Shown piece after piece: positions 1 to 12,429 of a stretch of DNA of 64,000 nt. The notes beneath the pieces are model-generated. The model saw only the letters and a program-made list of their open reading frames with translations, was not told the DNA's origin and ran no database searches. Each line of letters opens with the position of its first letter. Position 1 is the stretch's first letter. This stretch comes from Paragorgia papillata (Eukaryota; Cnidaria; Anthozoa; Scleralcyonacea; Coralliidae), in NCBI GenBank assembly GCA_035771165.1, contig JAWNZC010000413.1:1178001-1242000 (forward strand), in the 5' to 3' direction. Made by a program: the position numbers and the translations under genes.

Positions 1-3000
1 TAACTGAAAGAACTAAGATAACTAAGAAAACTAAAAGAACTAAGATAACTAAAAGAACTAAGATAACTAAGATAACTAAGAAAACTAAGATAACTAAAAG
101 AACTAAGATAACTAAGATAACTAAAAGAACTAAAAGAACTAAAAGAACTAAGATAACTAAAAGAACTAAGATAACTAAAAGAACTAAGATAACTAAGATA
201 ACTGAAAGAACTAAGATAACTAAGATAATTAAAAGAACTAAGATAACTAAAAGAACTAAGATAACTAAGATAACTAAGATAACTAAAAGAACTAAGATAA
301 CTAAGATAACTAAGATAACTAAGATAACTAAAAGAACTAAGATAACTAAGATAACTAAAAGAACTAAAAGAACTAAAAGAACTAAGATAACTAAAAGAAC
401 TAAGATAACTAAAAGAACTAAGATAACTAAGATAACTGAAAGAACTAAGATAACTAAGATAACTAAAAGAACTAAGATAACTAAAAGAACTAAGATAACT
501 AAGATAACTAAGATAACTAAAAGAACTAAGATAACTAAGATAACTAAAAGAACTAAGATAACTAAGATAACTAAAAGAACTAAGATAACTAAAAGAACTA
601 AGATAACTAAAAGAACTAAGATAACTAAAAGAACTAAGATAACTAAAAGAACTAAGATAACTAAAATAACTAAGATAACTAAAAGAACTAAGATAACTAA
701 AAGAACTAAGATAACTAAAAGAACTAAAATAACTAAGATAACTAAAAGAACTAAGATAACTAAGATAACTAAAAGAACTAAGATAACTAAAAGAACTAAG
801 ATAACTAAGGTAACTAAAAGAACTAAGATAACTAAAAGAACTAAAAGAACTAAGATAACTAAAAGAACTAAGATAACTAAGATAACTGAAAGAACTAAGA
901 TAACTAAGAAAACTAAAAGAACTAAGATAACTAAAAGAACTAAGATAACTAAGATAACTAAGAAAACTAAGATAACTAAAAGAACTAAGATAACTAAGAT
1001 AACTAAAAGAACTAAAAGAACTAAAAGAACTAAGATAACTAAAAGAACTAAGATAACTAAAAGAACTAAGATAACTAAGATAACTGAAAGAACTAAGATA
1101 ACTAAGATAACTAAAAGAACTAAGATAACTAAAAGAACTAAGATAACTAAGATAACTAAGATAACTAAAAGAACTAAGATAACTAAGATAACTAAGATAA
1201 CTAAGATAACTAAAAGAACTAAGATAACTAAGATAACTAAAAGAACTAAAAGAACTAAAAGAACTAAGATAACTAAAAGAACTAAGATAACTAAAAGAAC
1301 TAAGATAACTAAGATAACTAAAAGAACTAAGATAACTAGAATAACTACGATAACTAAAAGAATTAAGATAACTAAAAGAACTAAGATAACTAAGATAACT
1401 AAAAGAACTAAGATAACTAAAAGAACTAAGATAACTAAAAGAACTAAGATAACTAAAAGAACTAAAAGAACTAAGATAACTAAAAGAACTAAGATAACTA
1501 AAAGAACTAAGATAACTAAAAGAACTAAAAGAACTAAGATAACTAAAATAACTGAGATAACTAAGATAACTAAAAGAACTAAAAGAACTAAGATAACTAA
1601 AAGAACTAAGATAACTAAGATAACTGAAAGAACTAAGATAACTAAGATAACTAAAAGAACTAAGATAACTAAAAGAACTAAGATAACTAAGATAACTAAG
1701 ATAACTAAGATAACTAAAAGAACTAAGGTAACTAAGATAACTAAAAGAACTAAGATAACTAAGATAACTAAGATAACTAAGATAACTAAAAGAACTAAGA
1801 TAACTAAGATAACTAAAAGAACTAAAAGAACTAAAAGAACTAAAAGAACTAAGATAACTAAAAGAACTAAGATAACTAAAAGAACTAAGATAACTAAGAT
1901 AACTGAAAGAACTAAGATAACTAAGAAAACTAAAAGAACTAAGATAACTAAAAGAACTAAGATAACTAAGATAACTAAGAAAACTAAGATAACTAAAAGA
2001 ACTAAGATAACTAAGATAACTAAAAGAACTAAAAGAACTAAAAGAACTAAGATAACTAAAAGAACTAAGATAACTAAAAGAACTAAGATAACTAAGATAA
2101 CTGAAAGAACTAAGATAACTAAGATAACTAAAAGAACTAAGATAACTAAAAGAACTAAGATAACTAAGATAACTAAAAGAACTAAGATAACTAAGATAAC
2201 TAAGATAACTAAGATAACTAAAAGAACTAAGATAACTAAGATAACTAAAAGAACTAAAAGAACTAAAAGAACTAAGATAACTAAAAGAACTAAGATAACT
2301 AAAAGAACTAAGATAACTAAGATAACTGAAAGAACTAAGATAACTAAGATAACTAAAAGAACTAAGATAACTAAAAGAACTAAGATAACTAAGATAACTA
2401 AGATAACTAAAAGAACTAAGATAACTAAGATAACTAAAAGAACTAAGATAACTAAGATAACTAAAAGAACTAAGATAACTAAAAGATCTAAGATAACTAA
2501 AAGAACTAAGATAACTAAAAGAACTAAGATAACTAAAAGAACTAAGATAACTAAAATAACTAAGATAACTAAAAGAACTAAGATAACTAAAAGAACTAAG
2601 ATAACTAAAAGAACTAAAATAACTAAGATAACTAAAAGAACTAAGATAACTAAGATAACTAAAAGAACTAAGATAACTAAAAGAACTAAGATAACTAAGG
2701 TAACTAAAAGAACTAAGATAACTAAAAGAACTAAAAGAACTAAGATAACTAAAAGAACTAAGAGAACTAAAAGAACTAAGATAACTAAAAGAACTAAAAT
2801 AACTAAGATAACTAAAAGAACTAAGATAACTAAGATAACTAAAAGAACTAAGATAACTAAAAGAACTAAGATAACTAAGATAACTAAGATAACTAAAAGA
2901 ACTAAGATAACTAAGATAACTAAGATAACTAAGATAACTAAGATAACTAAAAGAACTAAGATAACTAAGATAACTAAAAGAACTAAAAGAACTAAAAGAA

Positions 3001-6000
3001 CTAAGATAACTAAAAGAACTAAGATAACTAAAAGAACTAAGATAACTAAGATAACTGAAAGAACTAAGATAACTAAGATAACTAAAAGAACTAAGATAAC
3101 TAAAAGAACTAAGATAACTAAGATAACTAAGATAACTAAAAGAACTAAGATAACTAAGATAACTAAAAGAACTAAGATAACTAAGATAACTAAAAGAACT
3201 AAGATAACTAAAAGAACTAAGATAACTAAAAGAACTAAGATAACTAAAAGAACTAAGATAACTAAAAGAACTAAGATAACTAAAATAACTAAGATAACTA
3301 AAAGAACTAAGATAAATAAAAGAACTAAGATAACTAAAAGAACTAAAATAACTAAGATAACTAAAAGAACTAAGATAACTAAGATAACTAAAAGAACTAA
3401 GATAACTAAAAGAACTAAGATAACTAAGGTTAATAAAAGAACTAAGATAACTAAAAGAACTAAAAGAACTAAGATAACTAAAAGAACTAAGAGAACTAAA
3501 AGAACTAAGATAACTAAAAGAACTAAAATAACTAAGATAACTAAAAGAACTAAGATAACTAAGATAACTAAAAGAACTAAGATAACTAAAAGAACTAAGA
3601 TAACTAAAAGAACTGGGATAACTAAAAGAACTAAGATAACTAAGATAACTAAAAGAACTAAGATAACTAGAATAACTACGATAACTAAAAGAATTAAGAT
3701 AACTAAAAGAACTAAGATAACTAAGATAACTAAAAGAACTAAGATAACTAAAAGAACTAAGATAACTAAAAGAACTAAGATAACTAAAAGAACTAAAAGA
3801 ACTAAGATAACTAAAATAACTGAGATAACTAAGATAACTAAAAGAACTAAGATAACTAAAAGAACTAAGATAACTAAGATAACTAAGATAACTAAAAGAA
3901 CTAAGATAACTAAGATAACTAAGATAACTAAGATAACTAAGATAACTAAAAGAACTAAGATAACTAAGATAACTAAAAGAACTAAAAGAACTAAAAGAAC
4001 TAAGATAACTAAAAGAACTAAGATAACTAAAAGAACTAAGATAACTAAGATAACTGAAAGAACTAAGATAACTAAGATAACTAAAAGAACTAAGATAACT
4101 AAAAGAACTAAGATAACTAAGATAACTAAGATAACTAAAAGAACTAAGATAACTAAGATAACTAAAAGAACTAAGATAACTAAGATAACTAAAAGAACTA
4201 AGATAACTAAAAGAACTAAGATAACTAAAAGAACTAAGATAACTAAAAGAACTAAGATAACTAAAAGAACTAAGATAACTAAAATAACTAAGATAACTAA
4301 AAGAACTAAGATAAATAAAAGAACTAAGATAACTAAAAGAACTAAAATAACTAAGATAACTAAAAGAACTAAGATAACTAAGATAACTAAAAGAACTAAG
4401 ATAACTAAAAGAACTAAGATAACTAAGGTTAATAAAAGAACTAAGATAACTAAAAGAACTAAAAGAACTAAGATAACTAAAAGAACTAAGAGAACTAAAA
4501 GAACTAAGATAACTAAAAGAACTAAAATAACTAAGATAACTAAAAGAACTAAGATAACTAAGATAACTAAAAGAACTAAGATAACTAAAAGAACTAAGAT
4601 AACTAAAAGAACTGGGATAACTAAAAGAACTAAGATAACTAAGATAACTAAAAGAACTAAGATAACTAGAATAACTACGATAACTAAAAGAATTAAGATA
4701 ACTAAAAGAACTAAGATAACTAAGATAACTAAAAGAACTAAGATAACTAAAAGAACTAAGATAACTAAAAGAACTAAGATAACTAAAAGAACTAAAAGAA
4801 CTAAGATAACTAAAATAACTGAGATAACTAAGATAACTAAAAGAACTGAGATAACTAAGATAACTAAAAGAACTAAGATAACTAAGGTAACTAAAAGAAC
4901 TAAGATAACTAAAAGAACTAAAAGAACTAAGATAACTAAAAGAACTAAGATAACTAAGATAACTGAAAGAACTAAGATAACTAAGATAACTAAAAGAACT
5001 AAGATAACTAAAAGAACTAAGATAACTAAGATAACTAAGATAACTAAAAGAACTAAGATAACTAAGATAACTAAAAGAACTAAGATAACTAAGATAACTA
5101 AGATAACTAAGATAACTAAGATAACTAAAAGAACTAGGATAACTAAGATAACTAAAAGAACTAAAAGAACTAAAAGAACTAAAAGAACTAAAAGAACTAA
5201 GATAACTAAAAGAACTAAGATAACTAAAAGAACTAAGATAACTAAGATAACTAAAAGAACTAAGATAACTAAGATAACTAAAAGAACTAAGATAACTAAA
5301 AGAACTAAGATAACTAAGATAACTAAGATAACTAAAAGAACTAAGATAACTAAGATAACTAAAAGAACTAAGATAACTAAAAGAACTAAGATAACTAAAA
5401 GAACTAAGATAACTAAGATAACTAAAAGAACTAAGATAACTAAGATAACTACGATAACTAAGATAACTAAAAGAACTAAGATAACTAAAAGAACTAAGAT
5501 AACTAAGATAACTAAAAGAACTAAGATAACTAAGATAACTAATATAACTAAAAGAACTAAGATAACTAAAAGAACTAAGATAACTAAAAGAACTAAGATA
5601 ACTAAAAGAACTAAGACAACTAAAAGAACTAAGATAACTAAAAGAACTAAGATAACTAAAAGAACTAAGATAGCTAAGACTAGATATCTAAAAGAACTAA
5701 GATAACTAAGATAACTAAAAGAACTAAGATAACTAAAAGAACTAAGATAACTAGAATAACTAAGATAACTAAAAGAACTAAGATAACTAAGATAACTAAA
5801 AGAACTAAAAGAACTAAGATAATTAAAATAACTAAGATAACTAAATGAACTAAGATAACTAAAAGAACTAAGATAACTAAGGTAACTAAAAGAACTAAGA
5901 TAACTAAAAGAATTAAAATAACTAAGATAACTAAAAGAACTAAGATAACTAAAAGAACTAAGATAACTAAAAGAACTAAAATAACTAAGATAACTAAAAG

Positions 6001-6640
6001 AACTAAGATAACTAAGGTAACTAAAAGAACTAAGATAACTAAAAGAACTAAGATAACTAAGGTAACTAAAAGAACTAAGATAACTAAAAGAACTAAAATA
6101 ACTAAGATAACCAAAAGAACTAAGATAACTAAAAGAACTAAGATAACTAAAAGAACTAAAATAACTAAGATAACTAAAAGAACTAAGATAACTAAGGTAA
6201 CTAAAAGAACTAAGATAACTAAAAGAACTAAGATAACTAAAAGAACTAAGATAACTAAAATAACTAAGATAACTAGAATAACTAAGATAACTAAAAGAAC
6301 TAAGATAACTAAAAGAACTAAGATAACTAAGATAACTAAAAGAACTAAGATAACTAAAAGAACTAAGATAACTAGAATAACTAAGATAACTAAAAGAACT
6401 AAGATAACTAAAAGAACTAAGATAACTAAGATAACTAAAAGAACTAAGATAACAAAAAGAACTAAGATAACTAAAAGAACTAAGATAACTAAAAGAACTA
6501 AGATAACTAAAAGAACTAAAAGAACTAAGATAACTAAAAGAACTAAGATAAGTAAGATAACTAAGATAACTAAGATAACTAGGATAACTAGAATAACTAG
6601 GATAACTAGGATAAGTGGGATAACTTCTATAATTAGTATA
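1..6640. repeat. 9-bp minisatellite array (AAGATAACT / AAAAGAACT)
   Basis: About 740 copies of a 9-bp unit in two main forms, AAGATAACT and AAAAGAACT, run from the left edge to about 6640 with rare variants (AAGGTAACT, AATTAAGAT, CTGGGATAA). Because the unit is three codons long, the minus strand stays open and gives a spurious Val-Ile-Leu / Val-Leu-Leu protein at 5680-6678, which is not a gene. Rare variants recur at fixed offsets. The GATAAATAAA variant at 3311 recurs at 4310 and the CTGGGATAA variant at 3615 recurs at 4614, both 999 bp (111 units) apart. Another pair (809/2699 and 661/2551) is 1890 bp apart. Confidence 0.98.
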
Positions 6641-6879
6641 ACATAACTAAGATAGCATATTTGGGAAAGATAGGTCAAGTCACTATACCAAGGGGATACT
6701 TTAGGACATTTGCCGCTCCCTTTGAAGTTAGCCGGCTAGTCTAACCAGTCTCCCTTCTATTAACCGTGTAGCAACTTATTAGCCTCGTAAAAAAAACCTG
6801 GGTACGAGACTGAAACGCTGCGGTGCTTTGCATTTAAAAAGACGGATTATTGGGTAAAATCCCCCGCATTTGGGACAAG

Positions 6880-7720
6880 CATGATGCAAGAAATAGGTTG
6901 TATTAGATTAAAGAGCATGAAATTCTGTATAACAAATGTAAATTAAAACAAATCGTATAGAATAGTGGCTGAGAAATTTGTGTTTATATCTGATCGCTCG
7001 CCTGCGTTTTTCATGGGTCTGTGCCCCTCTGGTGGCTTATACTAAATTAAAGAGCATGAAATTCTGTACAACATATGTAAAGATAATTGTGTTTATATCT
7101 GAGGTAATCTGAAATATGCAAGGCAACCCCCGTCAGTCGTATTAATGAGGCCGCGCCGCAATTTGTTTAAAGCTCGCCTGCGTCGTTCATGGGTCTGTGC
7201 CACTCTGGAGATATATACCGTATCAAAGAGCATGAAATTCTGTACAACATATGTAAATTTCAAAAAAATCGTATAGAATAGCGCCTGAGATAATTGTATT
7301 TATATCTGAGGTAATCTGAAATATGCAACGCAACTCCCGTCAGTCGTATTAATAACGCCGCGCCGCAATTTGTTTAACGCTCGCCTGCGTTTTTCATGGG
7401 TCTGTGACACCCTGGAGACTTATGCCAGATTAAAGAGCATGCAATTCTGTACAACATATGTAAATTTGAAGAAAATCGTATAGAATAGCGCCTGAGAAAA
7501 TTGTGTTTATATCTGAGGTAATCTGAAATATGCAACGCAACTCCCGTCAGTCGTATTAATAACGCCGCGCCGCAATTTGTTTAACGCTCGCCTGCGTTTT
7601 TCATGGGTCTGTGCCACTCTGGAGACTTAAACCAGATTAAAGAGCATGCAATTCTGTACAACATATGTAAATTTGAAGAAATCCTATAGTATAGCGCCTG
7701 AGAAAATTGTGTTTTTGTAT
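6880..7720. repeat. Satellite, about 207-bp unit, five copies
   Basis: A block containing AAGAGCATG(A/C)AATTCTGTA starts at 6911, 7050, 7226, 7433 and 7640, giving periods of 139, 176, 207 and 207 bp. The last two units are full length and the first ones carry internal deletions. Each full unit also contains ATCTGAGGTAATCTGAAATA, CCCGTCAGTCGTATTAAT and TCATGGGTCTGTG blocks. The array lies directly left of the Z-family element. No coding potential is visible. Confidence 0.9.
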
Positions 7721-7844
7721 GATATTCTGCAATAGCGACCACCTGATGAATATGGAGATAACTTCGGAATAAGTGCGATAATTCGATCGACGGCTGAATC
7801 GAAGGCTGAATGTGGTGCGTACTTCACAGTGGTTATGTATTTGA

Positions 7845-8060
7845 TTCACGAATCACGGTATTAACAAAATAGTCGGTAAACAAATGTCTTCCAAGTCCGC
7901 ATCACCATGTGTACTTGTTTCTCTCTTTTTTTGTAGTATAAACGCCGTATTATTAAATGGTTTACTGTGATGGGTTTCCATTAAGTTTTGATTGATGTAT
8001 TGCCGATTATTAAATCCAAATGGGAATTCAAATTTGGAAAATTTTAGCATAAAACCCTTA
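7845..8060. repeat. Left inverted arm of Z1
   Basis: Reverse complement of 11233-11445 with roughly 15-20% divergence. The shared blocks include CACGGTATT, GTCGGTAAACAAATGTCTTCC and GCCGTATTATTAA. Two minus-strand open frames of 70 aa here are not preserved in the other arm and are not called as genes. Confidence 0.8.
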
Positions 8061-8895
8061 TACATGCAATATCAGATTTTAATACATGTATTTTATTTTG
8101 TAGTCCAGTGGCTCAGGTGTTAATCTGGATACAGATTGTAACCCTATGTAACATTTGCTCTGTTATTGTAATAGTTATTGCTGTTCAATGATTAGAGAGA
8201 TTTCAAAAGTGGTCACAAGGTTAAGAGTTCAGTTGATTTTTGTTAATACTGTATGCATGTATATATTAAAAGCTTCTATATGCGGAGTTGCATTTCTATA
8301 ATTTTAAGTAAATATTTATAAATATTTATTTTTTTACCACAATTAACATTACTTGTCTTCCAAAGAACACTTTTTATTAACTGAGTTTTTACCACAAAGG
8401 TTGGCTGTGGTTTTCTTCCCAAGATGGCAAACCCAAATTAAGTCCTCAAAACATAGAGTTTATATTGAAAAGAGAATTCTATGATGGGATTATGAGAAGC
8501 CCTGAACATCAAGATGTGTCATTGAAAGTAGCTTCAAATGAAACAAGAGAATTAATGATAATGTATTTACAAATATAGAAATATTAAAAATAGATTATGT
8601 AAATGATTCTTGTTGTATTGTTGTGAATATTTATTTGCAGGTGGCTATTAATCCTATCAGTCAATACAGGAAATTATATTTCATAAATGTGATAATAAAC
8701 TTGCAGAGTGTCTGGGATACTGTTAGAGTTTTAGTTGGCATCCCCGACACTCTGCAGAAATGGTAATATCAACAGGTGCATTTGCTTGTAAAAAATGTAA
8801 AGTTTAACTGGTTTTCATTGAAAAGCCGACCATTTAAGCAAAAATTATGATTCATCTTTAGTGGTATAACTCAAAAAGACAAGTCATATTTTATA
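8060..8895. other. Z1 interior, no gene seen
   Basis: A+T-rich sequence with no open frame above about 50 codons. It contains a stem at about 8703-8756 (GCAGAGTGTC facing GACACTCTGC) and blocks shared with Z2. Nothing else is recognisable. Confidence 0.5.
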
Positions 8896-8899
8896 ATAT

Positions 8900-9069
8900 T
8901 GTGATAGTTATTTGGGTCACCTGTGTGGACCCCTGGAATCTCGTAGGACAACCCGGACATGAGAGACAAGAAAGCACAGTGTGTTGACTAGAGCGCTGTA
9001 GTTTTGTAAGATATGTTAAAGAAGATAAATAAAGTATAACCTAACGATTGTTAGATCTAAACTATTACA
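8900..9069 (+). repeat. 5' LTR
   Basis: 170 bp from TGTGATAG to TATTACA. It differs from the 3' LTR at about five sites (for example GACAACCC versus GACGCCCC), roughly 3% divergence, which implies a moderately recent insertion. Its last 22 bases are read as the beginning of the gag open frame. Confidence 0.93.
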
Positions 9070-9992
9070 CTGGAAGCAGCGGAAACCAGAAGAAGATAAT
9101 ACCGGAAGAATATCAACTTAGTATCACGTTTGATGGAGAGAATCCAACAACATTGCTGGAGTTTTGGAACCATTACGAGATAACAAACACACAGAATGTT
9201 CACGCGAAACATTGGACAACGGAAGATGACACTCCAAAACTCCTCGCTATTCTGAAACAGCTACGTGGGAAGGCCAGTTTGTATGTAGCAGGACTGCCAG
9301 CGACAGCTAAAGACACAGTCGAGCATCTTTACGAAAGCTTAAAACGTAAGTACATTAACCCACAAGCTACTCAAGCCTATGCTCTTCAATTTGATTCAGC
9401 TCAACAACAACCCAGCGAAGCTTTAGATGATTATTTCCAACGTCTTGAACGGTTGGTGAAGTTGGGTTTCCCTCGTAGCAAGGAAAATGGCGAACGCATG
9501 ACCAGAAAATTTGTCACATCCCTAGTGGACGAGCGACTACGTTCACACTTGATGGAGCAAGGTTTTTATGACCCCGAAGGAATTTGCAAATCACCCGAGG
9601 AGGTTTTGGCAGCAGCACAACGACAAGCTTCGATTTATAAAGTGGCTGGAGTGTTACCCTCAACAGCAGTTTGTGGAGCATCTGGGCTATCATCTTTTCA
9701 AAGTGAACTACGTACACTAAAGCAAGAAAATGCCGAATTACGAAAGCAAATGGAAACATTGCAATCTCAAAAACAACGACCAGGCCAAGGAACTAAACTT
9801 CAATGCCATTATTGCCACAAGTTTCACCAGGGCGGTTGGAGAAAATGTCGCCAGCGAGAGCGGGACAACCCATCTTGGAGACCTATGAGACAACCATCAC
9901 AAGGAGGCTACTCACCAAGAAACAACAGAGTTAATGCTACATACCAAGAGTCGGTGTATGGTCAATCATCCAAGGTGTACCCAAACTGGTAA
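9048..9992 (+). CDS. Gypsy Gag-like polyprotein (314 codons open)
   Basis: Retrotransposon Gag-type protein, expected to form the virus-like core and package RNA. The central part (residues about 40-200) has the Gag order seen in Gypsy elements: an LxxFW-like segment near residue 37, LKRKYIN at about 98 and an ExLDDYFQRLERL block at about 123-133. A coiled-coil-like stretch (LKQENAELRKQMETLQSQ) follows, then a zinc knuckle near the C-terminus (CHYCHKFHQGGWRKC, spacing C-x2-C-x3-H-x6-C, wider than the usual CCHC). The frame opens at a TTG inside the LTR and reads through the putative primer site. The first in-frame ATG comes only around residue 160, so the true start is unclear. The downstream pol is deleted. 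Confidence 0.8.
   Translation: MLDLNYYTGSSGNQKKIIPEEYQLSITFDGENPTTLLEFWNHYEITNTQNVHAKHWTTEDDTPKLLAILKQLRGKASLYVAGLPATAKDTVEHLYESLKRKYINPQATQAYALQFDSAQQQPSEALDDYFQRLERLVKLGFPRSKENGERMTRKFVTSLVDERLRSHLMEQGFYDPEGICKSPEEVLAAAQRQASIYKVAGVLPSTAVCGASGLSSFQSELRTLKQENAELRKQMETLQSQKQRPGQGTKLQCHYCHKFHQGGWRKCRQRERDNPSWRPMRQPSQGGYSPRNNRVNATYQESVYGQSSKVYPNW
9071..9088 (+). promoter_or_regulatory. Possible primer-binding site
   Basis: TGGAAGCAGCGG begins one base after the 5' LTR. TGG is the expected complement of a tRNA CCA end. I could not assign the tRNA, so this rests on position and the TGG start. Confidence 0.35.
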
Positions 9993-10084
9993 GGCCCGGC
10001 TGGACAGGGCCCAACCAGCAATACCAACAAAATGTTTTCATCGCCCAGACCGCAGCTTAGTCCGTAACTGGTGTTGTACATTCG

Positions 10085-10919
10085 ATATCCCAAAGCAACT
10101 CGGCTCTGACAATGGTCCCCACCAGCAGTCCATATCATCCACAAACACAAGGACAAGTGGAACGACAAAACGACACCTTTACCAACTCGTTAGCTGCGCT
10201 GGCTGCAGGAAATCCGCAGAGCTGGCCAACCCTTCTTCCAATGGTGAACTATGCTATGAACTCCATCCAGTCCATCAGCAGCCACAGGTATTACCCCACA
10301 TGAGATGATCTTCAAACAGCCTCCCAACCGGCCAGAGAAGTTTCTGTTCCCATCCAAAGAGGAGGAGGAGGAGGAAGAATATAGATTATCGAGACCACCA
10401 CAAGAAAAGTTAACCGAAGCGGTCAGGAGTAAGGCCAAACAATGGGAAAAGATCATAAGATTAGTACGACATAAGATCAAGCAACAGCAAGGAAAAAGAG
10501 CAAAGAAAGCAGAGGAAAGAGTAAACCATCGACCGTTCAAAATCAACGATCTGGTTAAGAAGAAACTACATGGACAGAAAGGAAAATTACGATTCTACTA
10601 CAGTTCCCCATATATTGTGGTCAGCAAGAAGGGACCAGTGACATATGGGATTAGAAAGGCAGACGGCGAAACAGCAAGGGAAGAAGTTCGCCACTACAAT
10701 GAGCTTTTACCATGGCATTCACAAACGTTAAAGCATGAACGAGAAATGGGTGAACAAGAGGACGATAGTGAATCGGAAGAAGAATGTGAACAACCAGCAG
10801 AAATACGCAGGACCAGCACAAGAGCGCGAAAGGCAACAGAAGTACTACAGGTCGATGGTAGTAAGAAGTCATATACTGCTCAACCAACCACAAGTGTTGG
10901 AAGTTCGGATGAAGACTAA
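10085..10919 (+). pseudogene. Gypsy integrase, core deleted and frameshifted
   Basis: Three pieces of an integrase. First comes a core segment with the second catalytic aspartate (PKQLGSDNG near 10091-10120). Then follows SPYHPQTQGQVERQN at about 10125-10170, with the catalytic glutamate context. The C-terminal part from 10305 includes a PHEMIF-like motif, a highly charged EEEEEEE stretch and a tail with an LHGQKGKLRFYYSSPYIV chromatin-binding-like segment. The sequence between the D and E motifs is missing, and a one-base frame change occurs near 10285. The last frame ends at 10919, immediately before the polypurine tract. It cannot be a working integrase. Confidence 0.85.
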
Positions 10920-10931
10920 AGGGGGGAAGGG
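10918..10931 (+). promoter_or_regulatory. Polypurine tract
   Basis: AAAGGGGGGAAGGG directly precedes the 3' LTR, the standard site for priming plus-strand DNA synthesis in LTR elements. Confidence 0.75.
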
Positions 10932-11101
10932 TGTGATAGTTATTTGGGTCACCTGTGTGGACCCCTGGAATCTCGTAGGACGCCCCGGATATGAGAGACA
11001 AGAAAGGACAGTGTGTTGACTAGAGCGTTGTAGTTTTGTAAGATATGTTAAAGAAGATAAATAAAGTATAACCTAACGATTGTTAGATCTAAACTATTAC
11101 A
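10932..11101 (+). repeat. 3' LTR
   Basis: 170 bp, matching the 5' LTR except at about five positions. It is followed by ATAT, the right copy of the target duplication. Confidence 0.93.
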
Positions 11102-11232
11102 ATATCTCACTATTATTTATGCCTCCATGAAGGCATTTATTGTATAAATTGCATTACAAGCTAATTTATTTCTTATTTCTGATGGCAACAAGGTTACCTA
11201 AAGAAACATTTAAGGTGGCAAATGAACTATAA

Positions 11233-11445
11233 GGTTTTATGCTAGAACTTTTCCAAATTTGAATTCTCATTTGGATTACTCGGCAATAAATCAATCAAAA
11301 CATAAAGGAAACCCAACACAGTAAACCTTTAATAATACGGCGTTTATACTACAAAATAAAGAGAGAAACAAGTACACGTGCGGACTTGGAAGACATTTGT
11401 TTACCGACTATTTTGGTAATACCGTGATTCGTGAAGCAAATACAT
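11233..11445. repeat. Right inverted arm of Z1
   Basis: Inverted copy of 7845-8060. It continues outward into sequence shared with Z2, including TTCGGTGGTAA and TTTGGCGAAAAACG blocks at about 11539-11583. Confidence 0.8.
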
Positions 11446-11741
11446 GGGCAGGTATCTTTCGCAAAAAATAGCTTTTGCAAAGGGAAAAGAGAGTTGAAAA
11501 CACTTAACTGTTATATAAAATAAGATTACGAACCTTAATTCGGTGGTAAATCTTAGCAAACTTCTAGAATTTGGCGAAAAACGTCGTTAAACTGTTTTCC
11601 ACTCCTATGTACGCCATATTGTTTAGGACCCAAGTGGGTCCTAGTAAGATGGCCGCCGCTGCTCACTTCCGGCATCAAGACCAGGGCGCGAGAAACAATA
11701 GATGCGCTACCAGTCCTTTTATAGAGATCAGTGCCGAAGAC

Positions 11742-12128
11742 GTATTGCTATCGAAAATGTTTTGATTTAGTTTGTTTGTGGCAATCACGTGATTAACGAA
11801 CATGTTACGTAAAGTAACGAAAGTTTGCCGAAGGTCGCCATTTTGTTTTGCTCACGAGGTCCAACATCGCTTCCTCAAAAATAACGTTTGGTGCAGGTTT
11901 TTGCCAGGATAAGTGCTACTTGTTTTTTGTTTATTGGAGCCATTGTGTTTGCACTGACCAACAGTTCGATCAGGCGCTATTTAATACGTGTGGATATCAC
12001 ATACAAATATATAGAGCGGAATCTCTTCCAGAAGTATTCAAAAGTTTGGACTCTCACTCAAGAAACGTATATGTTATCAATGCCTTGTTCATCTGGAACT
12101 TTAACTAAGCTAGTTAGTTACCGACTTC
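11742..12128. other. Unassigned sequence
   Basis: No recognisable gene. Two overlapping plus-strand open frames of 83-86 codons (11848-12139) have no recognisable motif and a composition like their surroundings, so I do not call them. Confidence 0.4.
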
Positions 12129-12339
12129 GAGGCAACTAACCTGCTTAGTTTATTCATGATACAGACGATATTTGTCATTATTTACCAAAAAAATAGTATT
12201 CTAGACGTAGTTTTAAAGCGATATAATAGGTCATTTAATATGCAAGGTAACTAACCTATATATTAACCGCGGCACATCAAACTGATCAAAGATAATTTAT
12301 GATGCATGAGAATAAACTAAATATAGGTTAGTTACCTCA
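12129..12339. repeat. Small foldback (MITE-like)
   Basis: GGCAACTAACCTGCTTAGTTTATTC-type sequence at about 12131 is mirrored by AATAAACTAAATATAGGTTAGTTACC at about 12311-12336. Related GTTAGTTACC fragments lie just outside on both sides (12110-12125, 12360-12415), so several copies may be nested. No target duplication could be fixed. Confidence 0.55.
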
Positions 12340-12429
12340 ACCTCGGTAACTACGTAAGTTATTAACCTCGGGCAACTAACCTACTTAGTTCAAGATCACC
12401 GAGGTTGCCTAAGAAAACTGAGATACTGA

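Larger units (their letters stand above)
8900..11101 (+). mobile_element. Gypsy-type LTR retrotransposon, internally deleted
   Basis: Two 170-bp direct repeats (8900-9069 and 10932-11101), starting TGTGATAG and ending TATTACA, differ at about five positions. They flank a gag-like ORF and integrase remains on the plus strand. ATAT lies immediately outside both ends (8896-8899, 11102-11105) as a 4-bp target duplication. A purine tract precedes the 3' LTR. Protease, reverse transcriptase and RNase H are entirely missing, so the 2.2-kb copy cannot be autonomous. It is inserted in Z1. Confidence 0.93.
7845..11740. mobile_element. Z-family element, copy 1 (Z1), unclassified, split by a Gypsy insertion
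   Basis: The sequence from 7845 to 8060 is an inverted, diverged copy of 11233-11445. The right flank 11450-11740 is a diverged inverted match to 57400-57840 and to 62280-62452, which belong to a second copy (Z2). The interior block near 8790-8880 resembles 62210-62295, and 8395-8430 resembles 58960-58985. I see no transposase or reverse transcriptase in either copy, so the class is unknown. The right end carries AAGATGGCCGCC at 11647. The left boundary abuts the 207-bp satellite and is approximate. A Gypsy element at 8900-11101 is inserted in it. Confidence 0.55.

Noticed and set aside
5680..6678. 332-codon minus-strand open frame, Val/Ile/Leu repeats
   Set aside because: It is the translation of the 9-bp minisatellite, whose unit length is three codons. 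There is no gene.
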